Source of the DNA: Candidatus Blautia equi | Lineage (GTDB): Bacteria; Bacillota; Clostridia; Lachnospirales; Lachnospiraceae | NCBI GenBank assembly: GCA_018064695.1 | Contig: JAGHUU010000231.1 | Location: 1 to 19,434 of the forward strand | Length of the DNA: 19,434 nucleotides | Direction: 5' to 3' | Part shown: piece after piece, positions 5,945 to 13,148 of the stretch | Numbering within the stretch: the stretch's first letter is position 1 | How the letters are laid out: each line of letters starts with the position of its first letter | Notes under the pieces: generated by a model | Database searches by the model: none | What the model was told of the DNA's origin: nothing | Seen by the model: the letters and a program-made list of their open reading frames with translations, nothing else | Translations under genes and position numbers: made by a program

Positions 5945-7036
5945 TTATTCTCCAGTTAATTCTCTTAAATAAGTATATATCTCATCCTCCAGCGGCGGGC
6001 AGCCACTGAGGGAATGTTCAAACAGTCGGGTACAGTTGCCCACACCGAGCACGCCGGTTTTTCCGCGGTATCCCTGCCCAATGCAGATCTTACCCGGAAG
6101 CCTGTCAAGAAGCCCTTCCTCCTGAAGCTTCAGCACCGCAGGAACCAGGTATGCATAGCAGGCACTGCAGGAATCCACTTCCTCAACAAGATCGTAGACC
6201 TCCACCACCTTGCGGTTCTTTGGTATGGTGATCTGCTGCTCTTCACCGAAGGTCAGTATCTCCGCATTCTCAAGATCTCCGCAGCCTACACCGGCCTTCT
6301 CAGCTTCGACAATATACGGAATTTCTTCTTTTTCATATCCCAGAAGCTGCGCCACATAAGTGTCAATGAGCACAGGGTCCAGTCCTGCAAATACGCGGTT
6401 CATCTCAAAAGGATTTCCGCCGTCCTCCGAATCCAGGTCGCCGCAGATATTGTCCACCAGAATGAAGCTCTGATGGATGGCCTGACTTAAGCATGCAATC
6501 GGTTTATGAAGTCCCAGGGAATGGAAACGGCGCTTCTCACTGTTTGGAAGCAGGCCCTTCATATTCTTTAACGCGCAGGTGATCTTTGTCTGGCAGTGGC
6601 CTTTCATGACAGGAACATTGATGAGAAAATCCACATCCTGCACAGCCCTGCAGATCTTTAATGTGAGATCACCGGCGGGGACCTCCACACCTTTTTCCTT
6701 CTGCATATCCAGGAACGGTACGCCGTACTGCTGCGAAAGCGCTGCATATCCGCAGACCTCTATGGATTCCTCCGTGCGGTCTCCCACCCAGGAGCCCTCC
6801 ATCATCACAAGATTGGAAAAGCCTTTCCCCTGCAGATATTCAATGAGGCCTGCCACCACTTCCGGATGGGTGGTAGAGCCAAAGGAGGCATCCACCGGAG
6901 CCACCAGATTGGGCTTGATACCGATGCGCGTACTCTTATCCGGAATCATACCGGCAAGGTCACAGCGCTCCAAAAGCTCCATGGACATTTCTTTAAACTG
7001 ATGTCCGCATTGGATCAGGATCTGATTCTGCTTCAT
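5945..7036 (-). CDS. DUF362 domain-containing protein
   Basis: 363 aa, soluble. The DUF362 pattern is clear: IKPNLVAPVDASFGSTTHPE (41-60), an acidic EGSWVGDRTEES block (80-91), VPVMKGHCQTKITCALKNMKG (141-161), and VDNICGDL...EMNRVFAGLDPVLID (194-225). The C-terminal part has four cysteines in a CxxC (290, 293), GNC (335), GCPP (346) arrangement that could hold an Fe-S cluster or zinc. DUF362 proteins have no established biochemical role; some family members carry ferredoxin-like modules. It is first in an operon with the split membrane protein, whose start follows its stop after 2 nt. AAAGGGA lies 7 nt before the ATG as a moderate ribosome binding site. Promoter at 7083-7111. Confidence 0.85.
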   Translation of the reverse strand: MKQNQILIQCGHQFKEMSMELLERCDLAGMIPDKSTRIGIKPNLVAPVDASFGSTTHPEVVAGLIEYLQGKGFSNLVMMEGSWVGDRTEESIEVCGYAALSQQYGVPFLDMQKEKGVEVPAGDLTLKICRAVQDVDFLINVPVMKGHCQTKITCALKNMKGLLPNSEKRRFHSLGLHKPIACLSQAIHQSFILVDNICGDLDSEDGGNPFEMNRVFAGLDPVLIDTYVAQLLGYEKEEIPYIVEAEKAGVGCGDLENAEILTFGEEQQITIPKNRKVVEVYDLVEEVDSCSACYAYLVPAVLKLQEEGLLDRLPGKICIGQGYRGKTGVLGVGNCTRLFEHSLSGCPPLEDEIYTYLRELTGE

Positions 7037-7082
7037 TCTTCTATCCCTTTAGATATTTTTTATTTTTACTTAAATCTTATAA

Positions 7083-7111
7083 ATAATAACATGCGAATAT
7101 GAAAAAAACAA
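7083..7111 (-). promoter_or_regulatory. Promoter of the DUF362 operon
   Basis: On the minus strand TTGTTT (7111-7106), a 17-bp spacer, and TATTAT (7088-7083). It is back to back with the plus-strand promoter at 7119-7147. The two -35 boxes are only 7 bp apart. Confidence 0.5.
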
Positions 7112-7118
7112 CATCACC

Positions 7119-7147
7119 TTGTTTCGGTGCAGATTCTATGCTATATT
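7119..7147 (+). promoter_or_regulatory. Promoter of the cation/Ca2+ antiporter gene
   Basis: TTGTTT at 7119-7124, 17-bp spacer, TATATT at 7142-7147. The predicted start near 7154 leaves a leader of about 35 nt with AAGGAGG at 7175-7181. Confidence 0.5.
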
Positions 7148-7188
7148 CAGAAGCAGTCAACAAACTTGTATTTTAAGGAGGAATAACA

Positions 7189-8151
7189 ATGCTGATTCCT
7201 GTTTTGCTTTTTATTTTAGGTCTTCTCTTCCTTATTAAAGGAGGCGACTGGTTTGTGGATGGTGCCACCGGCATTGCCACCCGCTTCCATGTTCCGGAGA
7301 TCCTCATCGGCGCCACTGTGGTATCTATAGGAACCACCCTTCCGGAGGTCATGGTTTCCGCCACCTCAGCCCTCAGCGGTCACAGTCAGATCGCCTATGG
7401 AAACGCCATCGGCTCCATCATCTGCAACACTGCACTGATCTCCGCCATCACCATTGCATGTAAGCCGGGCAAAATCGAGAAAAAGACCCTCATCACTCCG
7501 GTCATTTTCTTCTTTGCCTCCGCTGCATTCTATGCAGGCATCTCCTATACCACCGGCTATTTCAGCCGCACCAGCGGTTTTCTTTTCCTGGCCATCTTTG
7601 TGATCTACATGCTCACCACCGTTCGCCAGATGAAAAACGCTCCCGCGGAGGATTCCGAAGTTGAGGTGGATGAAAACAGTACCCTTGAAAAAGAGCTCTT
7701 TCTTCTGATCCTCGGTGCAGTCCTCATTGCCATCGGCGCAGACCTGCTGGTAGATAACGGAACCCTGATCGCAGCAGCCCTTGGTGTACCGGAATCCGTA
7801 ATCGCCCTTACCTTTGTAGCACTTGGAACCTCTCTTCCGGAGCTGGTTACCGCCATCACTTCCCTGATGAAAGGCCATGGCGCCCTCTCCCTTGGAAATG
7901 TCATCGGTGCAAACCTTTTCAACCTGGTACTGGTAAGCGGTGTTTCCGTCACCCTCTCCCCGTTCAGCATTCCAAACAACAGCCAGATCGCAGGCATAAA
8001 TGCTTCCCTTCTGGTGGATATCCCGGTAATGCTCTTTGTTATGGCATTCATGACACTGCCTGCACTGATCCGAGGTAAGCTCTCCCGCTATCAGGGCATT
8101 CTGCTTCTCATCATTTATGCATCCTACTGCATCTTCCAGTTCACAATGTAA
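7189..8151 (+). CDS. Na+/Ca2+ exchanger (CaCA) family antiporter
   Basis: Membrane antiporter that probably exports Ca2+ or another cation in exchange for Na+ or H+. 320 aa, a usual length for the prokaryotic YrbG-like branch of the CaCA family. Two alpha repeats give the family away: SIGTTLPE (46-53) with GNAIGSIICN (71-80), and ALGTSLPE (211-218) with GNVIGANLFN (237-246). The Glu of each TLPE/SLPE and the Asn of each GN block are the conserved ion-binding positions. About ten membrane helices are split by an acidic cytoplasmic loop (151-170, EDSEVEVDEN). AAGGAGG at 7175-7181 fixes the start. It forms a single-gene unit ended by the terminator at 8173. Exact ion specificity cannot be read from sequence. 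Confidence 0.9.
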   Translation: MLIPVLLFILGLLFLIKGGDWFVDGATGIATRFHVPEILIGATVVSIGTTLPEVMVSATSALSGHSQIAYGNAIGSIICNTALISAITIACKPGKIEKKTLITPVIFFFASAAFYAGISYTTGYFSRTSGFLFLAIFVIYMLTTVRQMKNAPAEDSEVEVDENSTLEKELFLLILGAVLIAIGADLLVDNGTLIAAALGVPESVIALTFVALGTSLPELVTAITSLMKGHGALSLGNVIGANLFNLVLVSGVSVTLSPFSIPNNSQIAGINASLLVDIPVMLFVMAFMTLPALIRGKLSRYQGILLLIIYASYCIFQFTM

Positions 8152-8172
8152 AAGTACACAAACTAACGCGCT

Positions 8173-8208
8173 AAAGCAGTTCTTTTTTTGAAAGAACTGC
8201 TTTTTTTT
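8173..8208 (+). terminator. Intrinsic terminator after the antiporter gene
   Basis: 13-bp stem AAAGCAGTTCTTT (8173-8185) with its complement (8191-8203), loop TTTTG, running into a T-tract. Confidence 0.85.
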
Positions 8209-8228
8209 CAGATAGGCTGTATTTGTCC

Positions 8229-8256
8229 TTGATGATTCGACAAATTTATGTATAAT
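8229..8256 (+). promoter_or_regulatory. carB promoter
   Basis: TTGATG at 8229-8234, a 16-bp spacer and a perfect TATAAT at 8251-8256. The start near 8263 leaves only about 25 nt of leader, which excludes a PyrR-type attenuator in front of carB. It also places the ATG at 8264 at the transcript end, so that ATG is unlikely to be the start codon. Confidence 0.65.
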
Positions 8257-8287
8257 AGAAACAATGGATAAAAGGAGGAATCAATTT

Positions 8288-11200
8288 ATGGCACAAAGAA
8301 CTGATATTCATAAAGTATTGATTATTGGATCCGGTCCTATCATTATCGGACAGGCCTGCGAGTTCGACTATTCCGGAACTCAGGCTTGTAAAGCGCTGAA
8401 AAAGCTTGGATATGAGATCGTCCTGGTCAACTCTAACCCTGCAACCATCATGACCGACCCGGAGATCGCCGATGTTACCTACATCGAGCCTCTGAACACA
8501 GAGCGTCTGGAAGCTATCATCGCAAAAGAGAGACCTGATGCACTTCTCCCTAACCTGGGTGGACAGTCCGGCCTGAACCTTTGCGCAGAGCTGAACAAAG
8601 AAGGTATTCTGGACAAGTATAACGTAAAAGTTATCGGTGTTCAGGTAGACGCTATCGAGCGTGGTGAGGACCGTATCGAGTTCAAGAACGCAATGAACGC
8701 TCTTGGTATCGAAATGGCTAAATCCGAGGTTGCTTATACCGTTGAGGAAGCACTTAAGATCGCTGATGAACTTGGTTACCCTGTAGTTCTTCGTCCTGCA
8801 TACACCATGGGTGGAGCCGGCGGCGGACTGGTATATAATAAAGAAGAATTAAAGACTGTTTGTGCACGTGGTCTTCAGGCCAGCCTTGTAGGACAGGTTC
8901 TGGTTGAGGAGTGTGTTCTCGGCTGGGAAGAGCTTGAGCTTGAAGTTGTACGTGACAAAGATGGCAACATGATCACCGTATGCTTCATTGAGAACATTGA
9001 CCCAATGGGAGTACATACCGGTGATTCTTTCTGTGCGGCACCTATGCTCACCATCTCTGAGGAGGTTCAGAAACGTCTTCAGGATCAGGCATACCGCATT
9101 GTTGAATCCGTACAGGTTATCGGTGGAACCAACGTACAGTTCGCACACGATCCTGTATCTGACCGTATCGTAGTTATCGAGATCAACCCACGTACCTCCC
9201 GTTCTTCCGCACTTGCTTCCAAGGCAACCGGTTTCCCAATCGCATTAGTTTCCGCTATGCTTGCTACCGGTCTTACCCTGAAAGACATCCCTTGCGGCAA
9301 ATACGGCACTCTGGACAAATATGTTCCGGACGGTGATTACGTAGTTATCAAGTTCGCTCGCTGGGCATTTGAGAAATTCAAAGGCGTTGAGGACAAGCTT
9401 GGTACTCAGATGCGTGCCGTTGGTGAAGTAATGAGTATCGGTAAAAACTATAAAGAGGCATTCCAAAAAGCTATCCGCTCCCTTGAGACCGGACGCTACG
9501 GACTTGGCCACGCAAAAGACTTCGATACCCTTCCAAAAGAAGAGCTTCTCCGTCGTCTTGCAACCCCATCCAGTGAGAGACATTTCATGATGTACGAAGC
9601 ACTTCGCGCAGGTGCTACTGTAGATGAGATCCATGATGCTACTCGCGTTAAGAAATACTTCATTGAGCAGATGAAGGAACTGGTTGAGGAGGAGGAAGAG
9701 ATCCTGAAGAGCAAAGGCTCTCTCCCATCTGATGAGCTTCTCATCCAGGCTAAGAAAGATGGTTTCTCTGATAAATACTTAAGCCAGCTCCTTGAAGTAT
9801 CCGAGGATGACGTACGTAACCGTCGTCTTTCCCTTGGTCTTGAGGAGGCATGGGAAGGCGTTCACGTAAGCGGAACTCAGGATAGTGCATACTACTTCTC
9901 CACTTACAACAGCGAGGATAAGAACCCAACTTCCGACAAACAGAAGATCATGATCCTTGGCGGCGGTCCAAACCGTATCGGTCAGGGTATCGAGTTCGAC
10001 TACTGCTGCGTACACGCTTCTCTGGCACTTAAGAAACTCGGCTTCGAGACCATCATCGTTAACTGTAACCCAGAGACCGTATCCACTGACTACGATACCT
10101 CCGACAAGCTCTATTTCGAGCCGCTGACTCTCGAGGACGTACTCAGCATTTACCATAAAGAGAAACCGGTTGGTGTTATCGCACAGTTCGGCGGACAGAC
10201 TCCTCTGAACCTTGCTGCTGACCTTGAGAAGAACGGTGTTCGTATCCTTGGTACCTCCCCTGCAGTCATCGACCTTGCAGAGGACCGCGATCAGTTCCGT
10301 GCTATGATGGATAAGCTTGGCATCCCAATGCCTGAGTCCGGAATGGCTACCACCGTTGAGGAAGCTCTTGCAATCGCAAAAGAGATCGGCTATCCTACCA
10401 TGGTTCGTCCTTCCTACGTTCTTGGTGGACGTGGTATGGAGGTCGTTTACGACGACGCAGCTCTTACCGAGTACATGAAAGCAGCTGTAGGCGTAACTCC
10501 TGACCGTCCAATCCTGATCGACCGTTTCCTGAACCACGCTATGGAGTGTGAGGCAGATGCGATCAGCGATGGTACTCACGCATTTGTTCCTGCAGTTATG
10601 GAGCACATTGAGCTTGCAGGTGTTCACTCCGGTGACTCCGCTTGTATCATTCCTTCCGCTCACATCTCTCCTGAGAATCTAGCAACCATCAAGGAATACA
10701 CCAGAAAGATTGCTGAAGAAATGGGCGTTAAAGGTCTTATGAATATGCAGTACGCTATTGAGAAAGGCCGCGTATACGTTCTTGAGGCTAACCCAAGAGC
10801 ATCCCGTACCGTTCCGCTTGTATCCAAAGTCTGCAACATCCGTATGGTGCCACTTGCAACCGAGATCATCACTTCCGATCTCACCGGCAAGCCATCTCCT
10901 GTTCCATCTCTGAAAGAACAGGATATTCCAAACTACGGTGTTAAAGAAGCTGTATTCCCATTCAACATGTTCCAGGAGGTTGACCCTATCCTTGGACCTG
11001 AGATGAGATCCACCGGTGAGGTTCTTGGTCTTTCCAAGTCCTACGGCGAGGCATTCTACAAAGCACAGGAAGCTACCCAGACCCGTCTTCCACTTGAGGG
11101 AACCGCACTTCTCTCCGTTAACCGCAAGGATAAAGAGGAAGTTGTTGAAGTTGCACGTATCCTTCATGAGGATGGATTTAAGCTGGTTGCAACCGAAGGA

Positions 11201-11509
11201 ACCTACAACATCATCTCCGAAGCAGGACTTCCTGTTGAAAAGATCAAAAAGCTGTCTGAGGGACGTCCAAACGTTCTGGATATCATCACCAACGGCGATG
11301 TACAGCTGATCGTAAACTCCCCTGTAGGTAAAGATTCCCATCAGGATGACAGCTGCTTAAGAAAAGCTGCTATCAAGGGCAAGATTCCATACATGACCAC
11401 CATCGCAGCTGCTCTTGCTACCGCTAAGGGTATCCGCTATGTAAAAGCTCATGGAAATTCTGAGGTAAAATCTCTCCAGATGCTCCACAGCGAGATCCAT
11501 GACAAATAA
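8288..11509 (+). CDS. carB: Carbamoyl-phosphate synthase, large subunit
   Basis: Makes carbamoyl phosphate from bicarbonate, ammonia (channelled from glutamine by CarA) and two ATP, feeding pyrimidine and arginine synthesis in the cytoplasm. From ATG 8288 the protein has 1073 aa, the length of E. coli CarB. AAAGGAGG (8271-8278) decides this start over the ATG at 8264. Order of parts: N-terminal carboxyphosphate half (KVLIIGSGPIIIGQACEFDYSG, ATP-grasp near 130-330, EINPRTSRSSALASKATG); oligomerisation domain (about 400-550); carbamoyl-phosphate half (MILGGGPNRIGQGIEFDYCC, second ATP-grasp, LEANPRASRTVPLVSK); C-terminal MGS-like allosteric domain (about 935-1073, LVATEGTYNIISEAG, GRPNVLD, TTIAAALA). 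Both halves look intact. CGT, GGT and GAG are frequent codons, consistent with high expression. carA is not beside it: an antiporter gene lies upstream and a terminator follows. Confidence 0.97.
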   Translation: MAQRTDIHKVLIIGSGPIIIGQACEFDYSGTQACKALKKLGYEIVLVNSNPATIMTDPEIADVTYIEPLNTERLEAIIAKERPDALLPNLGGQSGLNLCAELNKEGILDKYNVKVIGVQVDAIERGEDRIEFKNAMNALGIEMAKSEVAYTVEEALKIADELGYPVVLRPAYTMGGAGGGLVYNKEELKTVCARGLQASLVGQVLVEECVLGWEELELEVVRDKDGNMITVCFIENIDPMGVHTGDSFCAAPMLTISEEVQKRLQDQAYRIVESVQVIGGTNVQFAHDPVSDRIVVIEINPRTSRSSALASKATGFPIALVSAMLATGLTLKDIPCGKYGTLDKYVPDGDYVVIKFARWAFEKFKGVEDKLGTQMRAVGEVMSIGKNYKEAFQKAIRSLETGRYGLGHAKDFDTLPKEELLRRLATPSSERHFMMYEALRAGATVDEIHDATRVKKYFIEQMKELVEEEEEILKSKGSLPSDELLIQAKKDGFSDKYLSQLLEVSEDDVRNRRLSLGLEEAWEGVHVSGTQDSAYYFSTYNSEDKNPTSDKQKIMILGGGPNRIGQGIEFDYCCVHASLALKKLGFETIIVNCNPETVSTDYDTSDKLYFEPLTLEDVLSIYHKEKPVGVIAQFGGQTPLNLAADLEKNGVRILGTSPAVIDLAEDRDQFRAMMDKLGIPMPESGMATTVEEALAIAKEIGYPTMVRPSYVLGGRGMEVVYDDAALTEYMKAAVGVTPDRPILIDRFLNHAMECEADAISDGTHAFVPAVMEHIELAGVHSGDSACIIPSAHISPENLATIKEYTRKIAEEMGVKGLMNMQYAIEKGRVYVLEANPRASRTVPLVSKVCNIRMVPLATEIITSDLTGKPSPVPSLKEQDIPNYGVKEAVFPFNMFQEVDPILGPEMRSTGEVLGLSKSYGEAFYKAQEATQTRLPLEGTALLSVNRKDKEEVVEVARILHEDGFKLVATEGTYNIISEAGLPVEKIKKLSEGRPNVLDIITNGDVQLIVNSPVGKDSHQDDSCLRKAAIKGKIPYMTTIAAALATAKGIRYVKAHGNSEVKSLQMLHSEIHDK

Positions 11510-11525
11510 TTAATCAGATATAACG

Positions 11526-11564
11526 AAGACCTGCTGTATTCATTGAATATAGCAGGTCTTTTTT
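11526..11564 (+). terminator. carB terminator
   Basis: Long hairpin with arms 11526-11541 and 11545-11560 (AAGACCTGCT pairs with AGCAGGTCTT, inner part A/T with one G-U), followed by a T-run. Confidence 0.85.
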
Positions 11565-11576
11565 ATTAAAAAAATA

Positions 11577-11604
11577 ATGGCGGGATCTTAATGGATCCCG
11601 CCAT
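11577..11604 (-). terminator. Terminator of the AraC-family regulator gene
   Basis: Perfect 11-bp stem ATGGCGGGATC (11577-11587) and complement (11594-11604), loop of 6. On the minus strand a TTATTTTTTT tract follows. It is separate from the carB terminator next to it, so the convergent units each have their own. Confidence 0.8.
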
Positions 11605-11617
11605 AATACTTTTGTTA

Positions 11618-12856
11618 TCACTCTTCGTTTATATTCTGCATCTTATTTCTGTATGCTCTTGGGGAGATGCCGTGCACCTTTCTGAACACTCTGGTAAAAT
11701 AGTTTACATCCAGGAAGCCGCAGCTGGTGGCGATCTCCTGAATTGGCAATCTGGTGGTGTTCAGCATCAGGCGTGCCTGACGGAGACGTACCTCCTGAAT
11801 GTACTCCTTCAGATTCAGATCCACCTCTTTTTTAAACAGTGCAGAGAGATGTGTATTGCTCACATAAAACTGGTCTGCAAGGCTCTTGAGGGTGATCTGC
11901 TCCATGTAATGGAAGTCCACATAGTCCAGACATCTGTGGATCAGCTGAGAGTATCCGGATCTGGAATAATTGTTTACAAGAAGGCAGTACTTGCGAATCA
12001 TCTCCATTCTGTGCATCTGGATCTGTCCAACAGAGGACAGGCTCTCGATTTCAATTGCCTGCTTTCTGGAGAGCTCATCAATATAGACCGGATGAACATT
12101 GGCCTGTTCCACACTCTTTCTGAGCAGTGTATTCATGACAAGAGAAAGGTTCTTTACATCACGAAGGGCGTCGCCGTGTCTTGGCAGGATACGGAATTTA
12201 CCCCATTCATTCATGCGCTGAGTTGCCTCGGCAAAGTCGCCTTTTCTGACCGCCTCCAGGAAGGAGTTTTCCATACGGTAACGTTTCTCAATAATATCAG
12301 TAGTGAAGTCTGTATCAGGCTGCATGGAGAAGGAATTGTACTGGAGGGAGAAAAAGCTGGTGGCTGTCATCTCACTCTTAACAAGCTTCACTTCACACTG
12401 GAAGATGCGCCGGCAGAAGCCAAGCAGGATGCTGTTCCAGGTGTCCATGGAGTTTATGATCGGAATCTGGGAATAGAATACGCGGATGTTTCTATCCTCG
12501 CCTGGGCCAAGGTTGGCTTTTTTTACAAGCTCCTCAAATTCCTCATCTGTAGGCTGGTCCTCCATGATAGGACCTATAAAGCAGTGGGTGTACCCGGTCT
12601 CCTCCCGGACGCTGTCCGGAAAACGGAAATAAGAATGGTACATATACAGATTATTCTTGATCAGGTACAGGGTATTGGGTTCGCAGGATTTAATAACTTC
12701 ATCCAGAACCAGCATATAATCGAAATCGCCGTAGAGCTTGTCGCTCATGCCGAAGTCTACTTTTTTCCATTCATCATAAGGCGGTTTTAAAAACATGATC
12801 TGGGCACCGATGGCCTGCACGGTGTCCTGCATAAGACTTAATACATCTGTAAGCAT
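11618..12856 (-). CDS. AraC-family transcriptional regulator
   Basis: 412 aa. The C-terminal 100 residues (about 310-408) form the double helix-turn-helix DNA-binding domain: ITLKSLADQFYVSNTHLSALFKKE is the first HTH, and IQEIATSCGFLDVNYFTRVFRKVHGISPRAYR is the second with the family signature. The N-terminal 300 residues look like the sensory region of large Clostridial AraC regulators of sugar genes, with no membrane helix and no receiver-domain pattern, so it is probably a cytoplasmic one-component regulator. It is transcribed away from the GH3 gene across a 292-bp AT-rich region, which makes that gene its likeliest target. The ATG at 12856 has GAGG about 12 nt upstream, rather far. A promoter with a palindrome in its spacer (12893-12921) suggests autoregulation. 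The inducer is unknown. Confidence 0.88.
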   Translation of the reverse strand: MLTDVLSLMQDTVQAIGAQIMFLKPPYDEWKKVDFGMSDKLYGDFDYMLVLDEVIKSCEPNTLYLIKNNLYMYHSYFRFPDSVREETGYTHCFIGPIMEDQPTDEEFEELVKKANLGPGEDRNIRVFYSQIPIINSMDTWNSILLGFCRRIFQCEVKLVKSEMTATSFFSLQYNSFSMQPDTDFTTDIIEKRYRMENSFLEAVRKGDFAEATQRMNEWGKFRILPRHGDALRDVKNLSLVMNTLLRKSVEQANVHPVYIDELSRKQAIEIESLSSVGQIQMHRMEMIRKYCLLVNNYSRSGYSQLIHRCLDYVDFHYMEQITLKSLADQFYVSNTHLSALFKKEVDLNLKEYIQEVRLRQARLMLNTTRLPIQEIATSCGFLDVNYFTRVFRKVHGISPRAYRNKMQNINEE

Positions 12857-12892
12857 ACTCGTTTTTTCCTCAAAACTGGATTATTTTATAAA

Positions 12893-12921
12893 ATTTTAGC
12901 ATTATTTCTTAAGAAATGCAA
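12893..12921 (-). promoter_or_regulatory. araC-type gene promoter with palindrome in the spacer
   Basis: Minus strand TTGCAT (12921-12916), 17-bp spacer, TAAAAT (12898-12893). A perfect 14-bp palindrome, ATTTCTTAAGAAAT (12904-12917), covers most of the spacer and touches the -35 box, a good position for an operator. Confidence 0.5.
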
Positions 12922-12938
12922 GTCATTCTCATGTGTTG

Positions 12939-12955
12939 ATAAAATTTAATTTTAT
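12939..12955. repeat. AT-rich inverted repeat in the AraC-GH3 intergenic region
   Basis: ATAAAATT and AATTTTAT around a single T. It is perfect but entirely A/T, so chance is a real alternative. It sits upstream of the regulator promoter on the GH3 side. Confidence 0.4.
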
Positions 12956-12994
12956 AGGTTCAAGTGTCATGTTTAAAATCATCCCCCATTTCCT

Positions 12995-13030
12995 TTTACG
13001 TCAATATAACAAAATCCTAATTTACATCAA
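12995..13030 (+). promoter_or_regulatory. Direct repeat TTTACRTCAA, candidate activator sites for the GH3 gene
   Basis: TTTACGTCAA (12995-13004) and TTTACATCAA (13021-13030) lie in direct orientation 26 bp apart, ending 8 bp before the GH3 -35 box. AraC-family activators commonly bind direct repeats just upstream of a weak -35. Binding is inferred, not shown. Confidence 0.4.
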
Positions 13031-13038
13031 GTTTTTTC

Positions 13039-13068
13039 TTGTATAATTTTCACAATTTTTGCTATAAT
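13039..13068 (+). promoter_or_regulatory. Promoter of the GH3 gene
   Basis: TTGTAT (13039-13044), 18-bp spacer, perfect TATAAT (13063-13068). The predicted start near 13075 gives a leader of about 74 nt that carries the hairpin at 13082-13107 and ends with AAAGGAGG (13133-13140). A second TATAAT at 13042-13047 lacks a well-spaced -35. Confidence 0.55.
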
Positions 13069-13081
13069 AAGATTTATATAA

Positions 13082-13107
13082 GGCGTATTTTGTCCTGCAA
13101 AATAGCC
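13082..13107 (+). promoter_or_regulatory. Hairpin or operator in the GH3 leader
   Basis: TATTTTG (13086-13092) pairs with CAAAATA (13098-13104) across TCCTG, extended by GGC/GCC with one bulged G. It starts about 7 nt after the predicted transcription start. It may be a repressor site or a 5' stabilising stem. Confidence 0.4.
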
Positions 13108-13148
13108 ATGTAGTAAACATAATCAATTTATTAAAGGAGGAAGATCCT

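Noticed and set aside
8264..8287. Upstream ATG adding eight residues to CarB
   Set aside because: It coincides with the expected transcription start and has no ribosome binding site. AAAGGAGG lies between it and the ATG at 8288, which gives the standard CarB N-terminus.
9779..10663. 294-aa open frame antisense to carB
   Set aside because: Shadow of carB codon bias. No family resemblance and no start signals.
12933..12955. Catabolite-repression (cre) sites in the sugar region
   Set aside because: I looked for a cre-like consensus in the GH3, AraC and symporter upstream regions and found no convincing match. The A/T palindromes there lack the central CG.
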